Below are positions 1 through 5,347 of a DNA stretch of 5,533 nucleotides, in pieces. A model generated the notes under the pieces. The model saw only the letters and a program-made list of their open reading frames with translations, made no database searches and was not told where the DNA came from. This DNA comes from Nitrospirota bacterium (GTDB lineage Bacteria > Nitrospirota > JACRHJ01), in contig JAJYGS010000135.1 in assembly GCA_021785055.1 (NCBI GenBank), positions 1-5,533 of the forward strand. Reading direction: 5' to 3'. Made by a program: the position numbers and the translations under genes. Numbering within the stretch: the stretch's first letter is position 1; the number at the start of each line of letters is the position of its first letter.

Positions 1-603
1 TCCGATCTCAACAGGTATATCGCGACCGTCCCCGCAAGCCTTATCGCCTCGGGCGGTGCGGCGGGCGGATGGAGCTGGCTTATAGGGCATGAATATGAAC
101 TCGCCTTTACGCTTCAGGCGCTGGAATCCGAAAACAAGGCCGAGACCCTTGCCGCTCCGAAGGTGATTACGCTCGAGAACAAATCGGCCACCATTGTCCA
201 GGGCACTACCCTGTACGTCCAGACCACGTCGGCAGCCGGAACGGCGCCTTCGCCCCTGAACGCGAACTTAAGCCTTACCGTCACGCCGCGCGTAACCGGC
301 AACGGCTACATATCCATGGACATCGTGGCGACCGACAATTCGCCGTCCAGCTCGGTCCCTGCCGGGTCTACCGCGTCGATAGACACAAAATCCGTCACCA
401 CCAGCGTGATAGTGAAGAACGGCGACACGCTCGTCCTGGGCGGGATTTACCAGAAGACCAAAAGCAAAAACATCGCCTACGTCCCGCTTCTGGGGAAGAT
501 ACCTATCCTGGGATGGCTGTTCAAACAATACAATAGCGACGAAACTACTTCGGAGCTTCTCATATTCATAACTCCGAAACTGTTGAAGACCTCGTCCCTT
601 TAG
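1..603 (+). CDS. pilQ: Type IV pilus secretin PilQ, C-terminal part (5' end outside the window)
   Basis: This is the last 200 codons of an outer-membrane secretin, open from base 1 and ending at TAG 601-603. Secretins form the multimeric gated pore through which the type IV pilus crosses the outer membrane. The visible part is the secretin core. It has an ALE-E...TLAAPKV segment at about residues 40-55 with the usual N-x-x-A-T-I after it (60-65), a VTPRVTGNGYI strand at about 93-103, VIVKNGDTLVLGGIY at about 138-152, VPLLGKIPILGWLFK at 161-175, and ELLIFITPKLL near the end. This combination fits PilQ better than GspD. MshL-type secretins are the main alternative. The following aroC-aroK-aroB block supports PilQ, since pilQ next to aro genes is a common proteobacterial order. 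The N-terminal AMIN and N domains, signal peptide and start lie upstream of the window. The gene is followed at once by a strong terminator. Confidence 0.88.
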   Translation, partial: SDLNRYIATVPASLIASGGAAGGWSWLIGHEYELAFTLQALESENKAETLAAPKVITLENKSATIVQGTTLYVQTTSAAGTAPSPLNANLSLTVTPRVTGNGYISMDIVATDNSPSSSVPAGSTASIDTKSVTTSVIVKNGDTLVLGGIYQKTKSKNIAYVPLLGKIPILGWLFKQYNSDETTSELLIFITPKLLKTSSL

Positions 604-606
604 CCC

Positions 607-635
607 TTGCAAATTAACATGCGACGGTTTAAAAT
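607..635 (+). promoter_or_regulatory. Putative sigma70-type promoter for aroC-aroK-aroB, overlapping the pilQ terminator
   Basis: A -35 like TTGCAA (607-612, 4/6 to consensus) and a -10 like TAAAAT (630-635, 5/6) are separated by exactly 17 bp. They lie just after the pilQ stop. The expected start point is about 642-645, inside the loop of the terminator hairpin, giving a leader of roughly 30 nt that carries the aroC ribosome binding site. The boxes and spacing are seen directly; activity is inferred. Confidence 0.5.
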
Positions 636-661
636 GCGCCCTTGATGGGCGCATTTTTTTT
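631..661 (+). terminator. Rho-independent terminator after pilQ
   Basis: A perfect 11-bp stem, AAAATGCGCCC (631-641) with GGGCGCATTTT (647-657), closes a 5-nt loop (TTGAT). An uninterrupted run of eight Ts covers 654-661. The stop of pilQ is 28 bases upstream. The terminator ends only a base or two before the aroC Shine-Dalgarno sequence at 663-668, so it sits inside the aroC leader for any transcript reading through from pilQ. Confidence 0.88.
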
Positions 662-672
662 GAAAGGAAATT

Positions 673-1830
673 ATGACACTTAGATACCTTACCTCAGGCG
701 AATCACACGGGCGGGAGCTTCTTGGGATAATCGACGGTCTTCCCGCCGGCGTCGAACTGGCGGAAGAGGCCGTATCCCGCGAGCTTGCCCGCAGGCAGAA
801 GGGCCACGGGCGCGGCGGCAGGATGAAAATAGAATCCGACACCGCCCGCATAGTCTCAGGGGTCAGGTGGGGAAAGACCTCCGGCGCGCCGGTCGGCCTG
901 GTCATAGCGAACCGGGACTGGGAGAACTGGAAGGAGCGGATGTCGCCGGAGGCGTCGGACTTCGGCAAGGCCGAAGCTGTTACACGCCCGCGTCCGGGCC
1001 ATGCAGACCTTACCGGCATGATGAAATACGGCTTTGATGACGCAAGGAACGTGCTTGAGCGCGCAAGCGCCAGGGAGACCGCGATGCGCGTTGCCGTGGG
1101 CGCGGCGGCCAGGGCCATGCTCGCCCCGTTCGGGATTTCCGTGGTAAGCTGGGTAGTGGAGATAGGCGGGGTGCGCGCGGAAATCAAGGGAAGCCCGAAG
1201 ACGCTTTTCAGGCGCGCGGAGGCGTCGCCTGTGCGGTGCCCGGACGATGGCGCCTCCAGGAACATGATGGAGGTTATAGACCGGGCTAAGAAAGACGGGG
1301 ATTCCCTGGGCGGGATATTCGAGGTGACGGTGCTTGGCGCACCACCGGGACTTGGGACTTTCGCTTCGAGGGATATGACTCTCGACGGCATGCTGGCCGG
1401 TGCGTTGATGAGCATCCAGGCGATAAAGGGGGTCGAAATCGGCATCGGTTTCCAGGCGGCCCGGCGCCCCGGTTCGGCGGTGCACGACGAGATATTCCAC
1501 GGCCCAAAGGGGTATTTCCGCAGGACGAACAACGCCGGCGGCATAGAGGGCGGGATGTCCAACGGAGAGGCGATAATAATCCGGGCCGCGATGAAGCCGA
1601 TACCGACGCTCTACAAGCCGCTTCATTCGGTGGATATAAAGAGCCGCAGGGCGTTCAAGGCGTCCGTGGAGCGCTCGGATACCTGCGCGGTTCCCGCGGC
1701 GGCGGTTGTGGGCGAGGCCGCGGCGGCTTTCGTTATTGCCCAGGCCATGCGCGAGAAATTCGGCGGAGACAGCCTCACGGAGATGAAAAGGAATTATGAC
1801 GGATACATCGAGCAGGTGAAGAAATTCTGA
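673..1830 (+). CDS. aroC: Chorismate synthase
   Basis: The 385-residue product removes phosphate from 5-enolpyruvylshikimate-3-phosphate to give chorismate, the last step of the shikimate pathway. The family is cytoplasmic, tetrameric and needs reduced FMN. Family blocks appear in order: TSGESHG at 7-13 with conserved His12, GHGRGGRM at 44-51, RASARETAMRVAVGA at 130-144, DSLGGIFEV at 210-218, IKGVEIGIGF at 251-260, NNAGGIEGGMSNG at 286-298, and RSDTCAVPAA at 334-343. Length is normal for bacterial chorismate synthase and no key motif is missing. ATG 673 is supported by AAAGGA at 663-668 and by the GESHG motif lying very close to the N-terminus, as in relatives. It is the first gene of an aroC-aroK-aroB run, with aroK 4 bases downstream. 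Expression probably comes from the promoter at 607-635 rather than from pilQ read-through. Confidence 0.97.
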   Translation: MTLRYLTSGESHGRELLGIIDGLPAGVELAEEAVSRELARRQKGHGRGGRMKIESDTARIVSGVRWGKTSGAPVGLVIANRDWENWKERMSPEASDFGKAEAVTRPRPGHADLTGMMKYGFDDARNVLERASARETAMRVAVGAAARAMLAPFGISVVSWVVEIGGVRAEIKGSPKTLFRRAEASPVRCPDDGASRNMMEVIDRAKKDGDSLGGIFEVTVLGAPPGLGTFASRDMTLDGMLAGALMSIQAIKGVEIGIGFQAARRPGSAVHDEIFHGPKGYFRRTNNAGGIEGGMSNGEAIIIRAAMKPIPTLYKPLHSVDIKSRRAFKASVERSDTCAVPAAAVVGEAAAAFVIAQAMREKFGGDSLTEMKRNYDGYIEQVKKF

Positions 1831-1834
1831 AATT

Positions 1835-2344
1835 ATGCGCAACATAACCCTGGTCGGCTTCATGGGAACGGGCAAGACGACGGCGGGCAGGATTCTCGCC
1901 CGCAGGCTCGGATACCGTTTTATCGACGTGGACGAGGAGATAGAGCGCGAGCAGGGCGTCTCCATATCCCATATATTCTCCGAGCTTGGCGAGACCTATT
2001 TCCGGATGCTGGAACGCGATTTCATAAAGGCGCTCTCGTTTAAGGAGGGGCTGATAATTTCCGCCGGGGGCGGGGCCGTAATCGACGAACGCAACATCGA
2101 GGCGATGAAGACCGGTGGGGTAATTGTATGCCTTACGGCGGCGCCCGACGCCATAATGAAAAGGGTCGGGAACTCCGCAAACAGGCCCCTGCTTAAGGTG
2201 CCGGACCCGATGTCGAGGATTACCGAGCTTATGGGCGCGAGGGAGCAGTTTTACCGCAAGGCGGATTTTACCATCGACACCACGGCCATGACGCCGGGAG
2301 ACGTCGCGGAAGAGATAATCAGGCTTGCGGCGGGGAAAATTTAA
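1835..2344 (+). CDS. aroK: Shikimate kinase
   Basis: The 169-residue P-loop kinase phosphorylates shikimate at the 3-hydroxyl using ATP (fifth step of the pathway). Visible landmarks are a Walker A loop GFMGTGKTT (8-16), DVDEEIE with the shikimate/Mg-contacting Asp31 and Asp33 (31-37), FR with substrate Arg57, the AGGGAV shikimate-binding glycines (77-82), the lid NRPLL with Arg117, and Arg136 in the AREQFY segment. These positions match characterised AroK enzymes almost number for number. The length is typical of a single-domain AroK with no fusion to AroB. The start is 4 bases after the aroC stop. The only Shine-Dalgarno-like sequence (AGGTGA, 1814-1819) is about 15 bases away, so initiation probably depends on translational coupling to aroC. 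The symbol aroL would be the isoenzyme name; aroK is used because of the operon setting. Confidence 0.96.
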   Translation: MRNITLVGFMGTGKTTAGRILARRLGYRFIDVDEEIEREQGVSISHIFSELGETYFRMLERDFIKALSFKEGLIISAGGGAVIDERNIEAMKTGGVIVCLTAAPDAIMKRVGNSANRPLLKVPDPMSRITELMGAREQFYRKADFTIDTTAMTPGDVAEEIIRLAAGKI

Positions 2345-2346
2345 AT

Positions 2347-2371
2347 CCCTCCCCCCCGCAGACGGGGAGGG
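2347..2371 (+). repeat. GC-rich palindrome (hairpin) between aroK and aroB
   Basis: CCCTCCCC (2347-2354) pairs perfectly with GGGGAGGG (2364-2371) around a 9-nt loop, starting two bases after the aroK stop. There is no T-run, so it is not a normal terminator. The right arm is the only strong Shine-Dalgarno-like sequence upstream of ATG 2386, so the RNA hairpin could mask it. It may instead be a dispersed REP-like palindrome or an mRNA-stabilising stem. A seven-C homopolymer (2351-2357) lies in the left arm and loop and could be a slippage or sequencing-error spot. Confidence 0.6.
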
Positions 2372-2385
2372 TAAGAACAGTTCAT

Positions 2386-3474
2386 ATGAGGGAGACTTTG
2401 GAAACAGTTACGGTTGATCTCGGCCCGCGTTCATACGACATATTCATAGGCCAGGGGCTTCTTGGCTCGCTTGGAGACAGGATTAAATCCACCGGACTTC
2501 ATGGCCGTGCGGGGATATTGACCAACGACACCGTCGGCCCGATATACGGGAAGAGGGCAGCCGAATCCATCCGCGGCGCGGGATACGAGGTCTCGACGCT
2601 CTCGCTGCCGGACGGAGAGAAGTTCAAGACAATCGAGAGCATGGCGCGCATCTACGACTGGCTCCTTAAGGAAGGCTTCGACAGGAAGTCGTTCGTTGTC
2701 GCCCTTGGCGGCGGCGTGATAGGAGACATGGCGGGCTTTGCCGCCGCGACTTTCATGCGCGGGATAGATTTCGTCCAGGTCCCGACGACGCTCCTCGCCC
2801 AGGTGGATTCCTCCGTCGGCGGCAAGACCGGCGTCAACCGCCCCCTGGGTAAGAACATGGTCGGCGCCTTCCATCAGCCCAGGCTCGTGCTTGCGGACGT
2901 GGATACCTTGAATACGCTCCCGAAGGAGGAGTTCGTCTCCGGGCTTGCGGAGGTGGTGAAATACGGCGTGATACGCGATGCGGAGTTCTTCTCGTGGCTG
3001 GAGGACAACGCGGAGGCCGTGCTGGAGATGAAGCCAAAGGCGCTGGCGCATTTGATAAAGACCTCCTGTGAGATAAAGGCGGAGGTCGTGGGCGCGGACG
3101 AGCGCGAAGGGGGCCTCCGTGCGATACTCAACTTCGGCCATACCGTAGGCCACGCCGTCGAATCGCTCACGGACTATACCGGCTACAGGCACGGCGATGC
3201 GGTGGCCATAGGCATGGCTGCGGCGGCAAGACTGGCGCACGCGCAGGGCCTGTGCGGCCCGGAAGTCCCGGAACGTCTGATGGCGCTACTTTCCCGCTTC
3301 GGCCTGCCGACGGAGTTCCCGAAGAACCTCGATCCTGATTCCGTGCTAAAGTCCATCGGACACGACAAAAAGGCCGAGAACGGCAGGGTAAAGTTCGTCC
3401 TGCCTGAAAGAATCGGGAAGGTCGTGATAACAAAGGAATGGGGCGATGAGAAACTGACCGGGGCGCTGGGATAA
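2386..3474 (+). CDS. aroB: 3-Dehydroquinate synthase
   Basis: The 362-residue enzyme converts DAHP to 3-dehydroquinate, the second shikimate-pathway step, using NAD and a divalent metal (usually zinc) in the cytoplasm. The Rossmann-type N-terminal half carries the NAD-binding GGGVIGDMAGFAA (108-120) and the block VPTTLLAQVDSSVGGKTGVN (132-151) with catalytic Lys147 and Asn151. The C-terminal half has SGLAEVVKYG (185-194), FGHTVGHAVE (250-259) and RHGDAVAIGM (268-277). Metal ligands are Glu189, His252 and His269, with the same spacing (63 and 17) as in E. coli AroB. HDKKAENGRVKFVLP (326-340) is the usual late motif. Length is standard. ATG 2386 gives the normal N-terminus, but its Shine-Dalgarno (GGGGAGGG, 2364-2371) is 14 bases away. 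TTG 2398, behind GAGGG 2388-2392, is an in-frame alternative that would remove four residues. It is the last gene of the aro run, 41 bases after aroK. Confidence 0.97.
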   Translation: MRETLETVTVDLGPRSYDIFIGQGLLGSLGDRIKSTGLHGRAGILTNDTVGPIYGKRAAESIRGAGYEVSTLSLPDGEKFKTIESMARIYDWLLKEGFDRKSFVVALGGGVIGDMAGFAAATFMRGIDFVQVPTTLLAQVDSSVGGKTGVNRPLGKNMVGAFHQPRLVLADVDTLNTLPKEEFVSGLAEVVKYGVIRDAEFFSWLEDNAEAVLEMKPKALAHLIKTSCEIKAEVVGADEREGGLRAILNFGHTVGHAVESLTDYTGYRHGDAVAIGMAAAARLAHAQGLCGPEVPERLMALLSRFGLPTEFPKNLDPDSVLKSIGHDKKAENGRVKFVLPERIGKVVITKEWGDEKLTGALG

Positions 3475-3527
3475 GATGTGATTTGCCGTTTTTTTATTCA
3501 ATTGTCTTTTTTTTAATCAAAATCTTG

Positions 3528-3556
3528 TTTAAATTATAGTCAAATCCGATTATAAT
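3528..3556 (+). promoter_or_regulatory. Putative sigma70-type promoter upstream of amt
   Basis: A consensus -10 TATAAT (3551-3556) lies 17 bp after a weak -35 TTTAAA (3528-3533, 4/6). It sits in the AT-rich gap between aroB and amt. A start near 3563 would give a leader of about 90 nt that includes the sigma54 element downstream. AT-rich DNA gives -10 matches easily, so this is moderate evidence only. Confidence 0.4.
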
Positions 3557-3557
3557 T
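3532..3557. repeat. 7-bp inverted repeat over the amt -10 box
   Basis: AATTATA (3532-3538) and TATAATT (3551-3557) are perfect inverted arms, 12 bp apart, with centres 19 bp (nearly two helical turns) apart. The right arm contains the TATAAT -10 box. The spacing would suit a dimeric regulator, but an AT-rich chance match is possible. Confidence 0.3.
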
Positions 3558-3602
3558 GCTCGTCTTTCCTTCTATTTCAATAACTTTATTCAGTGAATCG
3601 AC

Positions 3603-3618
3603 AGGCATGTTTCTTGCC
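3603..3618 (+). promoter_or_regulatory. Sigma54 (RpoN) -24/-12 promoter of amt (amt-glnB-glnA)
   Basis: AGGCATG-TTTC-TTGCC matches the RpoN consensus TGGCACG-N4-TTGCW at the invariant GG (3604-3605) and GC (3616-3617), exactly 10 bp apart, plus CA, G and TT. Mismatches are limited to the first base, the C before G, and the last base. The start would be near 3628-3629, about 25 nt before the GTG start at 3653. Ammonium channel and PII/glutamine synthetase genes are classic NtrC/RpoN targets, which strengthens the call. No convincing NtrC enhancer palindrome was found upstream in the window. Confidence 0.72.
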
Positions 3619-3642
3619 TAATATTATTATCAGCTTTCTTTG

Positions 3643-3649
3643 GGAGGAG
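3643..3649 (+). promoter_or_regulatory. Ribosome binding site that fixes the amt start at GTG 3653
   Basis: GGAGGAG at 3643-3649 is a near-perfect Shine-Dalgarno sequence. Its GGAGG core ends 5 bases before GTG 3653. The upstream in-frame GTG at 3593 has no purine-rich site before it, and the 20 codons it would add run through the sigma54 element and this site. Confidence 0.85.
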
Positions 3650-3652
3650 AAA

Positions 3653-4897
3653 GTGGACCAGATCTCAAGCTTGAAGCAAAGCGGCGACGTGCTCTTTATG
3701 ATGCTCGGCGCGGTAATGATTTTCGCCATGCACGCGGGGTTTGCATTTCTTGAGCTTGGCACGGTGAGGAAGAAGAACCAAGTGAACGCGCTTGTGAAGA
3801 TACTTTCGGACTGGGCGGTATCCACGGTGGTATATTTCCTGATCGGTTTCCCTATCGCCTATGGAATAAGCTTCCTGAGGCCAGCGGCGGAACTTATGCA
3901 TCTGCAGGGTTTTGACCTTGTCCACTTCTTCTTCCTCCTGACGTTCGCGGCGTGCATACCGGCGATTATCTCCGGCGGAATCGCCGAACGGGCGAGGTTC
4001 TGGCCCCAGGTCCTGGCGGGCGGCATATTCGTCGGGCTGGCATATCCGTTCTTCGAGTCTCTTATCTGGGGCAGGTTTTCTGCCAACGAGTCGCACCAGG
4101 CGATATGTGTCCAGGGCTGGCTCTCAAGTATATTAGGCTGCGGTTTTCACGACTATGCCGGTTCGGTGGTGGTGCACTCTATGGGAGGCTGGCTGGCGCT
4201 TCCGGCGATACTCATACTAGGTCCGAGGCTTGGGCGGTACGGCGCGGGCGGCAGGAGCTATCCCATACCCATCAGCAGCATACCGTTTCTCTCGTTAGGC
4301 AGTTGGATACTTGCCGTCGGCTGGTTCGGGTTTAACGTAATGAGCGCGCAGTCCCTTACCGGCATATCCGGCCTTGTTGCGCTGAACTCCCTGATGGCGA
4401 TGGTCGGCGGCATCCTCGTGGCTCTGATAATGACTAAGGCCGACCCCGGTTTTGTGCATAACGGCGCCCTGGCGGGCCTCATAGCAATATGCGCCGGTTC
4501 GGATATAATGCATCCTCTTGGCGCGCTCGTTACTGGAGGCGTGGGGGCGGCCATATTCGTAAAAGGATTTACTATCGAGCAGGAGATACTGAGGATCGAC
4601 GACGTGCTCGGCGTATGGCCGCTTCACGGGGTTACCGGCACTTGGGGCGGCATAGCGGCGGGCATATTCGGAAGTCGTCTCTTCGGAGGCATGGGCGGAG
4701 TAAGTTTCGTCTCCCAGCTTGCGGGGAGCCTTATGGCGGTTGTTTACGCGCTTGCCGTCGGAGGCATAGTGTATTTCATTATCAATAAGACGATAGGCTT
4801 CAGGCTTTCCGAGGAGCAGGAAATGAAGGGAGCGGACCTCGCTATTCACAGCATCGATGCCTACCCCGAGGAGAGCGTGCATGTCGGGCAGGTCTAA
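3653..4897 (+). CDS. amt: Ammonium channel/transporter (Amt/MEP/Rh family)
   Basis: The 414-residue integral inner-membrane protein (about 11 hydrophobic segments) conducts ammonium as a trimer. Pore residues are intact: twin His175 and His325 (AmtB His168/His318), Phe94 and Phe98 (Phe103/Phe107), Trp139 (Trp148), Asp167 in the signature DYAGSVVVHSMGGW (167-180), Phe227 and Ser231 (Phe215/Ser219). The cytoplasmic tail IGFRLSEEQEMKG...AY (381-404) is the part that contacts PII proteins in AmtB. TM1-TM2 reads MHAGFAFLELGTVRKKNQVN (26-45), unlike E. coli AmtB, so this is a distinct Amt subclass. The loop between Trp139 and Asp167 is 16 residues longer than in AmtB and carries Cys152 and Cys163. 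GTG 3653 is chosen for its strong ribosome binding site; the longer reading from GTG 3593 would overlap the sigma54 promoter. No N-terminal signal peptide precedes TM1. glnB lies 92 bases downstream, the usual Amt-PII pairing. Confidence 0.95.
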   Translation: MDQISSLKQSGDVLFMMLGAVMIFAMHAGFAFLELGTVRKKNQVNALVKILSDWAVSTVVYFLIGFPIAYGISFLRPAAELMHLQGFDLVHFFFLLTFAACIPAIISGGIAERARFWPQVLAGGIFVGLAYPFFESLIWGRFSANESHQAICVQGWLSSILGCGFHDYAGSVVVHSMGGWLALPAILILGPRLGRYGAGGRSYPIPISSIPFLSLGSWILAVGWFGFNVMSAQSLTGISGLVALNSLMAMVGGILVALIMTKADPGFVHNGALAGLIAICAGSDIMHPLGALVTGGVGAAIFVKGFTIEQEILRIDDVLGVWPLHGVTGTWGGIAAGIFGSRLFGGMGGVSFVSQLAGSLMAVVYALAVGGIVYFIINKTIGFRLSEEQEMKGADLAIHSIDAYPEESVHVGQV

Positions 4898-4903
4898 AGC
4901 CGG

Positions 4904-4918
4904 GGGAAAATCCTTGCC
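4904..4918 (+). promoter_or_regulatory. Candidate second sigma54 promoter, for glnB-glnA
   Basis: GG (4904-4905) and GC (4916-4917) are 10 bp apart with TTGC at the -12 side, in the short amt-glnB gap. The bases after GG (GAAA instead of CACG) are poor, so it is weaker than the amt element. Its -12 block CTTGCC is identical to the amt one. The start would be near 4929, giving a leader of about 60 nt. Confidence 0.4.
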
Positions 4919-4942
4919 ATATCGAAATCCAGATGATATTGT
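4914..4942 (+). promoter_or_regulatory. Candidate sigma70 promoter (extended -10) for glnB-glnA
   Basis: TTGCCA (4914-4919, 5/6) and TATTGT (4937-4942, 4/6) are 17 bp apart. TG at 4934-4935 gives an extended -10. The -35 box shares bases with the -12 element of the sigma54 candidate, so the two polymerases would compete. It would give glnB-glnA expression independent of amt. Confidence 0.38.
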
Positions 4943-4989
4943 TATTTTTTATCCGAACTGCATGAATCCGGCGCAAAGGGGGTGCGGTA

Positions 4990-5328
4990 GTGAAGAAGAT
5001 AGAGGCGGTCATAAAGCCGTTCAAGCTCGATGAAGTAAAGGACGCGCTTAACGAAATCGGCATCCAGGGCATTACCGTGAGCGAGGTGAAGGGCTTCGGC
5101 AGGCAGAAGGGCCATACGGAGCTCTACCGTGGCGCGGAATACGTCGTGGATTTCCTGCCGAAGGTTAAGCTTGAGATAATCGTCGGGGACGCGCTGGTGC
5201 CGCAGGTAATCGAGACGGTCGAAAAGAGCGCGAAGACCGGCAGGATAGGCGACGGCAAGATATTCGTAACCGAGGTTCTTGAGGTAGTCCGCATACGCAC
5301 CGGAGAGCGGGGCGAGGCGGCGATTTAA
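4990..5328 (+). CDS. glnB: PII nitrogen regulatory signal protein (GlnB/GlnK)
   Basis: The 112-residue trimeric cytoplasmic sensor binds ATP/ADP and 2-oxoglutarate and relays nitrogen status. In proteobacteria it acts on GlnE, NtrB and Amt. Hallmarks are VKGFGRQKGHTELYRGAEY (33-51), with 2-oxoglutarate-contacting Gln39 and the T-loop uridylylation residue Tyr51, then DFLPKVK with Lys58, the nucleotide-binding TGRIGDGKIFV (83-93) with Lys90, and RIRTGE (101-106) with Arg101 and Arg103. The length is exactly that of E. coli GlnB. GTG 4990 is forced: an in-frame stop lies at 4963-4965, and AAAGGGGG (4975-4982) is a well-spaced ribosome binding site. The N-terminus MKKIEAVIKPFKLDEV is closer to GlnB than to GlnK of E. 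coli. However, linkage to amt is the GlnK pattern and linkage to glnA the GlnB pattern, so the paralogue name is uncertain. The gap to glnA is 19 bases, suggesting one transcript. Confidence 0.96.
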   Translation: MKKIEAVIKPFKLDEVKDALNEIGIQGITVSEVKGFGRQKGHTELYRGAEYVVDFLPKVKLEIIVGDALVPQVIETVEKSAKTGRIGDGKIFVTEVLEVVRIRTGERGEAAI

Positions 5329-5347
5329 TTAACAAGGAGGAAAAGAG

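Noticed and set aside
600..1965. Long minus-strand open frames opposite aroC (600-1562 and 856-1965)
   Set aside because: They lie antisense to a fully conserved aroC, have no recognisable motifs, and are expected from GC-rich codon structure.
3382..3404. Inverted repeat GGCAGG-N11-CCTGCC in the aroB 3' end as an upstream activator site
   Set aside because: It lies within conserved AroB codons, does not match the NtrC consensus, and 6-bp arms in GC-rich coding DNA are expected by chance.
3489..3514. Two T-runs (T7 at 3489-3495, T8 at 3507-3514) after aroB as a terminator
   Set aside because: No stem longer than about 3 bp can be drawn directly before either run; they are more likely just AT-rich intergenic DNA.
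3588..3598. Small palindrome ATTCA-G-TGAAT just before the sigma54 element
   Set aside because: Five-base arms in AT-rich DNA; too short to support an operator call.
4919..4939. Stem ATATC...GATAT followed by a T-rich stretch as an amt terminator
   Set aside because: A 5-bp AU-rich stem with an 11-nt loop is too weak, and the T-run does not follow it directly.
4962..5033. Short ATG reading frame starting upstream of glnB
   Set aside because: Only about 23 codons, out of frame with and overlapping glnB, no family resemblance; glnB has its own well-placed ribosome binding site.
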